The position numbers and the translations under genes were made by a program. Shown here piece by piece: positions 8,671-16,471 of a DNA stretch of 34,273 bases (position 1 is the first letter of the stretch; each line of letters begins with the position of its first letter). Source of the DNA: CAZSNT01 sp964607765 (GTDB lineage: Bacteria > Verrucomicrobiota > Lentisphaeria > Oligosphaerales > JABHEG01). Below the pieces are notes generated by a model, which made no database searches, was not told the origin of the DNA, and worked only from the letters and a program-made list of their open reading frames with translations. The stretch covers positions 1 through 34,273 of the forward strand of contig CAZSNT010000115.1 in the NCBI GenBank assembly GCA_964607765.1, read 5' to 3'.

Positions 8671-9593
8671 GCCCGCGCGAGACTGATCCCCGTCCCCCAT
8701 CCCCGTCTGCGGTGACCGGCTCCCGCACGGAGCTGGCGCCGTTGCAGCCGATCCCCCGGTTGCTGCCGTGGCTTCAAAGCGCATCGGACCAGTTCGATGC
8801 GGTCGCTCTGGACGTAGACGGCGTACTGCTCAAGGCCCACCAACCCGTCCGCAATGCGCCTGAGCTGGTGCACTGGCTCAAGTCGGAGAACGTGCCGTTT
8901 GTGCTGTTGACCAACGACGGATGCAACTCGCCGCAACAGAAGGTCGCGTCCCTGTGTCGCCGCGGGTTCGACCTCGAACCGCAAGACGTCATTTCCAGCG
9001 GGCACGCCCTCGCCGAACTCATGTCGGCATCTGATTGGGCTGCCACCCGCTTCTTCGTCATGGGGTCCCTCGGCGACCCGTGCTATGCGCGACTGGCCGG
9101 CATGCAGACCACGCACAACCTGTGCGAGCTGCCGGACTGCGGCGCGGTCATCGTCGGCGAGAAACGCTACGACTGGGAACGCACGATCACCGCGGTCCTC
9201 AATTTCCTGGTCGCCTGCCCGGAGGCCCCGCTGATTGTGCCGAACCCCGACGTGTTCTTCCCCGGGGCGGCCGGCACTGTGCGGCTCGGGTCGGGCGCTG
9301 TTGCCGGCATGCTGCAAGAGCTGTGCCGACGCTGTGGCCGGGATCTGGAGCCACACTACCTCGGAAAACCGTTCACGCCCATCTTCCAGCGTGCCCATCA
9401 CACGCTGGAACAGCGTGCACAAACCGCCCTGCCGCGGGACCGCGTTCTCATGGTTGGCGACTCCATCGCCAGCGACATCGAAGGCGGCCGGAACTTCGGC
9501 TGCCGGACCGCGTTGCTCCTGACCGGCATCACGACTGTCGAAGCCGCCGCGCAAAGCCCTGTCACGCCGGACCTGCTGTTCGCGGAGGTGTGA
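8667..9593 (+). CDS. HAD-superfamily phosphatase, NagD-like (class IIA)
   Basis: A 308-residue hydrolase of the NagD/p-nitrophenyl phosphatase type. Motif I is DVDGVL (nucleophile and acid Asp), motif II LTND, motif III lysine in LGKP, motif IV GDSIASDIEGG; the large insertion between II and III is the class IIA cap. Likely substrates are small phosphates such as sugar phosphates, not determinable here. The GTG at 8667 is chosen because it overlaps the upstream stop by four bases and has AGGAG nine bases before it. About 45 Pro-rich residues precede motif I, more than usual. Confidence 0.92.
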   Translation: MSPRETDPRPPSPSAVTGSRTELAPLQPIPRLLPWLQSASDQFDAVALDVDGVLLKAHQPVRNAPELVHWLKSENVPFVLLTNDGCNSPQQKVASLCRRGFDLEPQDVISSGHALAELMSASDWAATRFFVMGSLGDPCYARLAGMQTTHNLCELPDCGAVIVGEKRYDWERTITAVLNFLVACPEAPLIVPNPDVFFPGAAGTVRLGSGAVAGMLQELCRRCGRDLEPHYLGKPFTPIFQRAHHTLEQRAQTALPRDRVLMVGDSIASDIEGGRNFGCRTALLLTGITTVEAAAQSPVTPDLLFAEV

Positions 9594-9620
9594 GCACGCG
9601 ACGACGAAGACGAAGAGCGC

Positions 9621-9649
9621 TTTCGCCGGCCGCAACTTCGCGCTACAGT
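9621..9649 (+). promoter_or_regulatory. Weak sigma-70-like promoter candidate for the duplicated cassette
   Basis: TTTCGC and TACAGT are spaced by 17 nt, about 80 bases before the ATG at 9727. Each hexamer matches only part of the consensus. The gap 9594-9726 shows no other feature except a short GCCGGC inverted repeat near 9680-9705. Confidence 0.2.
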
Positions 9650-9726
9650 GTTAGATAAACCACCCACCGTTCCTGGATTGCCGGCGCACACGGGGAGGCC
9701 GGCTCTGTCTGGCAAAACCGAGCACC

Positions 9727-11682
9727 ATGACGAAGCAGCTGAACGAGAGCAGATTCCGATTGGTAGAGGACATCGAAAGTCGGGCGCTGCCCGATGGCAC
9801 ACGCCTGCTCAAGCAGACGCGCGTGGCCGAGTATCTGTCCCTCAACCCCACGGAGCAGCGCATTCTGGACCGATTCGACGGATCGACGCGTGTCCAGGAC
9901 ATTCTGGTCCAGCTCCTGTGTGAAGATGACCGGCCGACCATCCGGGCATTCTACGCCCTCGTGCTTCGCGCCCTTGACGGCGGTTTCCTGGCAGATGACG
10001 CAGACGGTGTCACGCCGCCCGCCACCCGCGCGCCCGCCGGACGTCGTTGGTCCCTGGCGTGGGGGCCGATCCCCGTGCTGGTCGCCGCCGGGCTGTTCAT
10101 CCCCCTCGGCCTGGGGTCGCTGGCGTGGGGCGAGTTCCTTCTGCCGAGCGGACTCCTGCAGTGGCTGCTGCTGGTTGTCCTGGTCTCCGTTCTGCTGACT
10201 GTCGCCAACACGGCAACGGGCTGTGTGCTGTCCGGCTTCGGCCGCCAAGTGTACCAGCCGCGGCTGCACTGGAATCTCGGCATCCCGTTTCTGGCAGTCG
10301 ATACGCGCGACGGCTTCATGGGCGGCAAGTTCTGCCAGGCGTGCGTCGCACTGCAGGCAGTGTGCGTGCCTTTGGCCGCGATCACGCTCGCGCCGCTGCT
10401 CGAAAGCCGGGCCCTGCTGCTGGCCGGGTGCGTGGCAACACTGTTCCTGACGTCGCCCTTTGGCGACACGCCCGCGCACAGCCTGCTGCACGTGCTGTTC
10501 CGACGTGCGTTCCACGCGCCTTTGAACGCGACAGACTTCCTGACGCGGAAGCTGTTCCGGCAGGTGTTCAAGCTCGGAAAGTCCTTGAAGGAGGGGCGCT
10601 ACCTGTTCGCCTACTCCGGATACGCTATTGTCTGGCTCGGCCTCCTGATCCTGTTCTCTGCCAAACTGATCAAAGACCCGTGGAACGTCGTTGTGGGCAG
10701 GATTCTGTTCGCGCCGTCGGCATCCGCACAGTTGCTGTCCGTGCTCCTGTCCGTCTTGCTGGTCGGCCTGCTTCTGGCCCCCGTTGTCTGTGAAATCTGG
10801 GTCGTGCTGCGCAATGCCTACGCCCTGCTTGCGCCGCGCTGGTTCAATGCAGAGTCCGCTGTCCTGAAGCAAGTAACTGACGGCGCCAAGCCGCCCTCGG
10901 AGAGCATTATCGCGTTCCTCCGCAACACGTTGCTGTTTGCCGACCTGCCTGTGGCAAACCTGGAACACGTGGCCAAGGCAATGACGTTTGCCCGGATCAA
11001 GGGCGGCACGGACATTGTGCGTGAAGGGGATCCGGGCGACACGCTCTTCATAATCCACAGCGGCGAGGTGGCCATACTGAAAGAGGACGAAGCAGGGACG
11101 CCGAAGGAGGTCGCAGCCCTGGAAGAAGGCGACGTGTTCGGCGAGATCGCGCTGCTCGACCGTGTGCCACGCACAGCGACAGTAAGGGCGGCCGGGCCGG
11201 TCAGCGTGCTGATGCTGCCCCGGCAGATATTCCAGGACCGACTCGTCCACCAACTCGGCGCGGAACAGGTCCGCACAGTCATCCAGGTGTGCAATTTCAT
11301 CCGCCGTATTGACATGTTCTCCGAGTGGCCTGACCGCGGACTGCTTGCCTTCGCGCGCGAGTTCACGCCGGTTGATTTCGCCAAAGGTCAGACCATCATC
11401 CGCGAAGGTGAGGCCAACGAGAAGTTCTACCTGATCTACGAGGGACAGTGCGACGTGCGGCAAGGCGGCACGCAGTGCGCCTGCTTGGGAGCGGGTGAGT
11501 TCTTCGGCGAGATAAGCCTCCTGAAAGGCACGGATGCGATTGCTGACGTGGTCGCGGCCGGACCGTGCCGGTGTCTGGCTCTCAGCCGCGACAAGTTCCT
11601 CCGATTCATTACCGAGGATGTACTCACCGGCCTGGCCGTTGAGAGTGTCATGGACCAGCGACTGCCCCCTGAGCTGAACTGA
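9727..11682 (+). CDS. PqqD-like / M50-like membrane / double cyclic-nucleotide-binding protein, copy 1
   Basis: A 651-residue multidomain protein. Residues 10-90 form a small helical domain (RLVEDIESRALPDGTRLLKQ ... FYALVLRALDGGFL) resembling PqqD/RiPP-recognition domains. Residues ~112-360 hold about six membrane helices; the block GFGRQVYQPRLHWNLGIPFLAVDTRDGFM and the later SPFGDTPAHSLLH follow the layout of YydH-type M50 peptide metalloproteases, but ANTAT stands where HExxH is expected. Two cNMP-binding domains follow (about 403-510 and 530-628). The first has a full phosphate cassette FGEIALLDRVPRTATV; the second (FGEISLLKGTDAIADV) lacks the arginine. The stop and the next ATG overlap as TGATG. 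A signal-responsive membrane protein is likely; the function is unknown. Confidence 0.9.
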   Translation: MTKQLNESRFRLVEDIESRALPDGTRLLKQTRVAEYLSLNPTEQRILDRFDGSTRVQDILVQLLCEDDRPTIRAFYALVLRALDGGFLADDADGVTPPATRAPAGRRWSLAWGPIPVLVAAGLFIPLGLGSLAWGEFLLPSGLLQWLLLVVLVSVLLTVANTATGCVLSGFGRQVYQPRLHWNLGIPFLAVDTRDGFMGGKFCQACVALQAVCVPLAAITLAPLLESRALLLAGCVATLFLTSPFGDTPAHSLLHVLFRRAFHAPLNATDFLTRKLFRQVFKLGKSLKEGRYLFAYSGYAIVWLGLLILFSAKLIKDPWNVVVGRILFAPSASAQLLSVLLSVLLVGLLLAPVVCEIWVVLRNAYALLAPRWFNAESAVLKQVTDGAKPPSESIIAFLRNTLLFADLPVANLEHVAKAMTFARIKGGTDIVREGDPGDTLFIIHSGEVAILKEDEAGTPKEVAALEEGDVFGEIALLDRVPRTATVRAAGPVSVLMLPRQIFQDRLVHQLGAEQVRTVIQVCNFIRRIDMFSEWPDRGLLAFAREFTPVDFAKGQTIIREGEANEKFYLIYEGQCDVRQGGTQCACLGAGEFFGEISLLKGTDAIADVVAAGPCRCLALSRDKFLRFITEDVLTGLAVESVMDQRLPPELN

Positions 11683-12125
11683 TGAAATCGGCCTTTTTCA
11701 CAATCGCTGTGATCGCAACGCTGGCGTGGGTGATCTACACCAACGTCCACTTCCTGGACACCACCATCGGACTGCTCGACAGCGTTTTCACAGAAACAGC
11801 CACCAAGATGGAAATGTATCGATTAGCAGGAATCGTTCGCAAGTATTACGCTAGAGAAGGACAACTGCCCGCAACAGGCGGCTTGGCACGGCTGATTGCG
11901 GTGCAGCTGAACACACGTGACAGAGAGACCATCGGCAGTGTCATCAAAGACACGTGGGGCAACAGCTACCGAATGAAGGTCAAGGACAGGGGGTTCACCC
12001 TCTACAGCGCCGGCCCGGACGAACGCTGGGGAACGGCAGACGACCTCAAGTACTACCAAACGCTCGCTGACGTTACGCCGGCCCCGAAGCCACGACAGCG
12101 TGCCCGCAACTCGCGTTCGCGGTGA
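11682..12125 (+). CDS. Membrane-anchored GspG C-terminal-like protein, copy 1
   Basis: A 147-residue protein with one N-terminal membrane helix (about residues 3-20) and a soluble domain. The latter contains DTWGNSYRM (90-98), GFTLYSAGPD (104-113) and GTADDL (117-122). This is the order found in the C-terminal half of GspG-type major pseudopilins, DPWGNPY then SxGPDG then DDI, where these residues bind calcium. Unlike a pseudopilin, the helix has no FTLxE processing site, so it should stay anchored and not polymerise. The tail is basic. The gene overlaps the preceding one by a single base and has a paralog at 14110. Confidence 0.85.
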   Translation: MKSAFFTIAVIATLAWVIYTNVHFLDTTIGLLDSVFTETATKMEMYRLAGIVRKYYAREGQLPATGGLARLIAVQLNTRDRETIGSVIKDTWGNSYRMKVKDRGFTLYSAGPDERWGTADDLKYYQTLADVTPAPKPRQRARNSRSR

Positions 12126-12157
12126 CACGAACAAACACGACACAGTGAGGCTGCGCC

Positions 12158-14110
12158 ATGGCAAAAGAGTTCAATGAACGCATCTTGCGCCTGACCGACA
12201 ACGTAGAAACGCGCAAGCTGCAGGACGGCACACGCCTGCTGAAGCAGACACAGCGAGCCGAGTACCTGGCGCTGACCGCAGAACAGCAGAACGTGTTTGA
12301 CCGTTTTGCCGGTCAGAATTCGGTTCAGCAGGTGCTGCACACGCTTCTCACCGAACCGGAGCACCCCGACATCCGCCAGTTCTACGACTTGGTCCTGTTC
12401 GCCGCCGAACACGGCTTCCTCGTCGATGCCGACGCGGAAGAAGAGCCCGAAGCACGCCTGGCGCCACGGAGCTGCGGCTGGTCCCTGAAGTGGGGATGGG
12501 GGCCAATGTGGATTCTGTTTGTGATTGCTGCTCTCTCAGGTTTCGTTGCGCTCAGAAGCAGTGCCCCGATCATGCCGGTCACCGTTCCCGGGTGGGTGGT
12601 GGTACTGGGGATCCAGGCTCTTGCCCTGAGCCTGGCCAACGTACTGGCCGCCTGCGTTTTGGCCGGGTTCGGCCGCACGGTCTACACACCCCAGATCACA
12701 TTCCGGCTCGGCCTGCCGTTTTTCAGCATCGACGAGCGCGACGCTTTCATGGGCGGGCGGCGCTGTCAGGCAGCCGTTGCCTTGCAGCAGCTGAGTGCGC
12801 CGCTGCTGATCCTCGGCTGCACATATCTGGTTAAGCTCGACCTGCTGTTCTTCGGAGCAATCCTGGCGCTTTTCGTGCTGTCATCGCCGTTCGGCGAGAC
12901 GCCTGCCCACCGCCTGCTGCACGCGCTGTTCCGCAAGTCTTACGAATTGCCCAGACACGCCGCCACGTTCCTGGGCAAGAAAGTCCTGCGGCACCTCTTC
13001 ATGTCCAGCGGGGCCGCCAGTGAAGAAGATTACCTGCTGCTCTACTCAACCTACGCCATCACCTGGCTCGGCTGTTTCATCTTCTTCGTGTCCGGCCTGA
13101 TCCGACGTCAGGGGTCTGACATGCTCAACGAGGTCATCCTCGCCCCGAGTCTGGCGGGCCGGATCGTCGCTCTGTTGGCCCTGTGTATCCTGGTCATCAT
13201 GTTCGCAGCCCCCTTCGCTTACCAGGCGTGGCTGCTGATTCGCAATGCCTACACGCTCGTCGCGCCCCACTGGTTCCGAGCAGAAGCCAAAATACGTAGG
13301 CACACTGCCGAGGTACGGCCCGATGCCGATACCATCACTGACTTCCTCGCCACCTGCATGCTGTTCGCGCCGCTGCCGCGCGAGAATCTGGCGCGCATCG
13401 CGCAGGCCATGACCTTCAGTCACGTCAAGACCGGCACCACGCTGATTCGGGAGGGCGACAGAGGCGACTGCCTGTTCGTGATCTACAGCGGCGGCGTCAC
13501 CGTACTGAAAGAAGACGAGGCCGGCAGGGAAAAGGCCATCGCCGAGCTCAAGACCAAGGATGTCTTTGGCGAGATCGCGTTGCTCGACCACGTGCCGCGC
13601 ACGGCAACAGTCCGGAGCTCGGAGCCGACCGACCTGGTGGTGCTGGACCGCGCCACGTTCGAGGAACTGCTGCTGGACTCCCTGGGAGCAGAAGAGATCC
13701 GAACCGTGATACAGGTGTGCGCGTTCCTGCGGCGCAGCAGCATGTTCGCGACGTGGCCCGACAGGGCATTGCAGGAACTGGCGCACGCGCTGGACACACA
13801 GGACTTCGAGCTGGGCCACGTATTCACGCGCGAAGGAGAACACAACGAGACATTCCACGTCATCTACGAAGGCAGCGTCGAGGTGTGCCGCGGCGGCAAG
13901 CAGATTGCACGGCTTAGGCCCACTGATTTCTTCGGCGAAGTCAGCCTGCTCAAGCAGATTCCCGCAGTGGCCGAGGTCCGGGCGCTGACCCACGGACGGT
14001 GCCTGTCCCTCACCCGCGGCGAGTTCCTCAGGTTCATCAGCCAGAACGTGCATACCGGCGTAGCGATCGAGCACACCGCCGAGGACCGGCACGGGGAGGA
14101 TGAAGAATAA
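12158..14110 (+). CDS. PqqD-like / M50-like membrane / double cyclic-nucleotide-binding protein, copy 2
   Basis: A 650-residue paralog of the product at 9727 along its whole length and with the same domain order. The N-terminal block DGTRLLKQTQRAEYL is nearly identical. In the membrane core GFGRTVYTPQITFRLGLPFF, DERDAFMGGRRCQ and SPFGETPAHRLLH are kept, and ANVLA replaces the HExxH position. The first cNMP domain has the complete cassette FGEIALLDHVPRTATV; the second reads FGEVSLLKQIPAVAEV, again without the arginine. GAGG lies eight bases before the ATG. The TAA stop overlaps the next ATG by one base, repeating the coupling seen in copy 1. The parallel loss of the same residues in both copies suggests they were lost before duplication. 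Confidence 0.9.
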   Translation: MAKEFNERILRLTDNVETRKLQDGTRLLKQTQRAEYLALTAEQQNVFDRFAGQNSVQQVLHTLLTEPEHPDIRQFYDLVLFAAEHGFLVDADAEEEPEARLAPRSCGWSLKWGWGPMWILFVIAALSGFVALRSSAPIMPVTVPGWVVVLGIQALALSLANVLAACVLAGFGRTVYTPQITFRLGLPFFSIDERDAFMGGRRCQAAVALQQLSAPLLILGCTYLVKLDLLFFGAILALFVLSSPFGETPAHRLLHALFRKSYELPRHAATFLGKKVLRHLFMSSGAASEEDYLLLYSTYAITWLGCFIFFVSGLIRRQGSDMLNEVILAPSLAGRIVALLALCILVIMFAAPFAYQAWLLIRNAYTLVAPHWFRAEAKIRRHTAEVRPDADTITDFLATCMLFAPLPRENLARIAQAMTFSHVKTGTTLIREGDRGDCLFVIYSGGVTVLKEDEAGREKAIAELKTKDVFGEIALLDHVPRTATVRSSEPTDLVVLDRATFEELLLDSLGAEEIRTVIQVCAFLRRSSMFATWPDRALQELAHALDTQDFELGHVFTREGEHNETFHVIYEGSVEVCRGGKQIARLRPTDFFGEVSLLKQIPAVAEVRALTHGRCLSLTRGEFLRFISQNVHTGVAIEHTAEDRHGEDEE

Positions 14111-14583
14111 TGGCTAAAGTGATTATCAAAGTCGCGATGCTGCTGTCCATCGTGTTCGTGTTCTGGGCCAATATCGAGGTGCTGGACAGCGCCGCCGGAG
14201 CAATCTCGAAGACCAATAACGAAGTCACCATCAAGCTCGAGATGCAGCAGATGGCGGCCCTTGTCAAACAGGACTACATCGACACGGAGGAACTGCCCGC
14301 GAGGCCGGGCGAGCTCTGGCGTGATGCGATGAAGGCCGCCGATGCAGCCGTCACAGAAGACACGGGCAAGGACAAGTGGGGTAATGAGTACCGGTTGCTG
14401 CCGTCCGAGAAGGGGTTCTACATCATCAGCGCGGGCCCGGACGGGGATCTGCGCACCAAGGAAGACAACGTTTCCTTCCATCAGTCGCTGATCGACGTCG
14501 GCTACACGGGCGACATCTACCGCAAGTGGCAGGCCCGGCTCAAAGCCAAGCGCAAGGCGGCGGCGGCCAAACGCAAACGCTAG
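14110..14583 (+). CDS. Membrane-anchored GspG C-terminal-like protein, copy 2
   Basis: A 157-residue paralog of the protein at 11682: an N-terminal membrane helix (about residues 4-20), NIEVLDSA matching NVHFLDTT of copy 1, then DKWGNEYRL (88-96) and GFYIISAGPDG (102-112), but KEDN in place of the first copy's TADD, so the calcium site may be weaker. The last 20 residues are Lys/Arg/Ala-rich. No prepilin processing site is visible. Its stop shares the palindrome CTAG with the stop of the convergent thioredoxin-like gene (4-nt overlap). Confidence 0.85.
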   Translation: MAKVIIKVAMLLSIVFVFWANIEVLDSAAGAISKTNNEVTIKLEMQQMAALVKQDYIDTEELPARPGELWRDAMKAADAAVTEDTGKDKWGNEYRLLPSEKGFYIISAGPDGDLRTKEDNVSFHQSLIDVGYTGDIYRKWQARLKAKRKAAAAKRKR

Positions 14584-15074
14584 TCCGACGCGCGAGCCAA
14601 CGCCTTGCGGACCGCGCGCTTGCGCATGAACAGCGGCATCCAGCCGACCAGGCGCTTCTGCTGCTGGCCGTTGGCGAACAGGATCACCGTCGGGACCTTG
14701 GTGATCCCGTGCTTCTTTTCCAGTGCGCCCCAGGTGTTCCGCGTCATGGTGAACACAGCCATCTCCCCCATGAACTCACGGCCCAGTTTGGGAACCTGCC
14801 GCATCACACTCCTGCAGGACATGCAGGACGGCGAGTAGAACACGACAAGTGCGGGCTGGGGCGAAGTGAGAACGATCTGCTCGAAATCCCGGGCGCTGGA
14901 AAGTGCCACGATCTCAGGAGCGGGCAAAGGGCGCCCCCCGGATCCACGCGTCGACGTGCACCCGCTGAGCAGACACACAAGGGCAGCTGTTCCCAGGCAA
15001 ACCGAAAACGCCTGGATCCGGGAACGGTGAAATCGCCGCGCGGCTGACAGATCGGGAGACGGAGCCGTTTGCAT
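14580..15074 (-). CDS. Thioredoxin-like lipoprotein
   Basis: A 164-residue protein. A basic N-terminus and hydrophobic run end in the lipobox LLSGC, with Cys39 as the lipidated residue, so it should be attached to a membrane outside the cytoplasm. A thioredoxin fold follows, with LVVFYSPSCMSCRSV (active-site C84-M-S-C87 in place of CGPC) and the cis-proline segment KVPTVILFANG. CxxC of this type often reduces or isomerises disulfides. It lies 30 bases downstream of the response regulator on the same strand and is probably the last gene of the secretion operon, which would fit disulfide care of secretion components or substrates (inference). Confidence 0.88.
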   Translation of the reverse strand: MQTAPSPDLSAARRFHRSRIQAFSVCLGTAALVCLLSGCTSTRGSGGRPLPAPEIVALSSARDFEQIVLTSPQPALVVFYSPSCMSCRSVMRQVPKLGREFMGEMAVFTMTRNTWGALEKKHGITKVPTVILFANGQQQKRLVGWMPLFMRKRAVRKALARASD

Positions 15075-15104
15075 GAGTTTGGTCCTTCTCTGGTCTTGGG
15101 GCTT

Positions 15105-16469
15105 CTACCCCGCATCGATTGTGTAACCCTCGTCCGCCAACGCCCGGAGCTTGTACGTAAGAGCGCGACGGCTGATGCCGAGAGCACGGGCCGTTTCCGT
15201 GCGGTTGAACTGCTTCTCGCGCAGCGCCTGCAGGATCAGAACCCGTTCCATATCGGCCAGGCGCTGGCCGTCCTGCGGCGCGACGCCCCCTTTGGCCAGT
15301 TCGTCCTCGGCACACGCCGAAACACGGCGCGGAAGGTGCTCAGGCAACACTACACCCCCACGCGACATCAGCAAGGCCCGCTCGACTGCGTTCCGCAGTT
15401 CGCGGACGTTGCCCGGCCACCGATACACCGTCAACGCCGTCACGGTGGCAGGCGACAGCCGGGGGCGGCCGCCGGACAGCGCCGCTGCAAACGCATGGGC
15501 GAGCGGCATGATGTCCTCGCCACGGTCACGCAACGGCGGCACGAAGATCTCCATCACGGCCAGGCGGTAGAAAAGGTCCTCGCGGAACCGGCCCTGCACG
15601 GCCTCTTCCTCCAGGTTCCTGTTGGTCGCGGCGACAACGCGGACGTCAGTGTGCCGCTGCGTGTTGGAGCCGACGCGCTGGAACACGCCGTTCCCCAACA
15701 CACGCAGTAGTTTGGCCTGCAGCCCCGGGGACATCTCAGCCACCTCGTCCAGGAAAACAGTGCCGCCATCCGCTTCTTCGAAGCGCCCGATCCGAGTCGC
15801 TGCTGCGCCGGTGAAGGCGCCCTTCTCATGGCCATACAGCTCGCTCTCGAGCAACGTCTCCGGTATGGCGGCGCAGTTGACTTTGACCAACGGCCCGGAA
15901 GCGCGCGGGCTCCACTGATGGATCAGATCGGCAACCACCTCTTTGCCAACCCCGCTCTCGCCCGTGATCAACACACGCGAGCTGGAGGGCGCCGCCACAT
16001 GCGCCTCTCGCACAACCCGGCGCATGGCAGCGCTCTCGGCCACGACTCCCGCAGGCAGCGCAGGCTGCGGTTCAGCCGGCTTCGCGCTGCTCGTCAGTCC
16101 CAGTGTTGCCCGGACACAGCTGAGGAACTCGTCGACGTCGATAGGCTTCTCCAGGTAGTTGATCGCGCCGTCCCGCATCGCGGCCACGGCGTCACGGATA
16201 TCGGCGTACGCTGTGACGAGCAGCACGGGAAGCTCGGGATGAAGGCGACGGGCCCGACGCAGAGTCTCGAGCCCGGAGAGCCCGGGCATGCGCACGTCGG
16301 AGACCATCAGGGCCACCGACCGGTCCTGAAGCAATGCCAACGCCTCTTCCCCGCTCGCGGCGCTGATCAGCTCCAGGTCATACGCACCCAGACACGACAG
16401 CAACAGACTTCGCTGGCCGGGATCGTCATCCACAATAAGGACGGCACCGGAGCCGGTCGGATCGCCCAT
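15105..16469 (-). CDS. Sigma-54-dependent response regulator (NtrC family)
   Basis: A 454-residue activator with three domains. The receiver has the acidic pocket DDD (14-16), phospho-acceptor Asp58 in VSDVRMPG, Thr86 and Lys108. The AAA+ domain has Walker A GESGVGKE (170-177), the sigma-54 contact loop GAFTGA (217-222), Walker B TVFLDE and WPGNVRELRN. The C-terminal Fis-type helix-turn-helix ends in FNRTETARALGISRRALTYKL. The ATG at 16469 is chosen because the receiver begins there, 2 nt after the stop of the kinase gene. With that kinase it forms a two-component pair. A -24/-12 promoter upstream of gspE is an obvious candidate target. Confidence 0.95.
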   Translation of the reverse strand: MGDPTGSGAVLIVDDDPGQRSLLLSCLGAYDLELISAASGEEALALLQDRSVALMVSDVRMPGLSGLETLRRARRLHPELPVLLVTAYADIRDAVAAMRDGAINYLEKPIDVDEFLSCVRATLGLTSSAKPAEPQPALPAGVVAESAAMRRVVREAHVAAPSSSRVLITGESGVGKEVVADLIHQWSPRASGPLVKVNCAAIPETLLESELYGHEKGAFTGAAATRIGRFEEADGGTVFLDEVAEMSPGLQAKLLRVLGNGVFQRVGSNTQRHTDVRVVAATNRNLEEEAVQGRFREDLFYRLAVMEIFVPPLRDRGEDIMPLAHAFAAALSGGRPRLSPATVTALTVYRWPGNVRELRNAVERALLMSRGGVVLPEHLPRRVSACAEDELAKGGVAPQDGQRLADMERVLILQALREKQFNRTETARALGISRRALTYKLRALADEGYTIDAG

Positions 16470-16471
16470 CC

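Noticed and set aside
9712..9726. Sigma-54 site TGGCAAAACCGAGC before the first cassette gene
   Set aside because: Only nine bases separate GG and GC and the -12 half is poor; sigma-54 requires ten.
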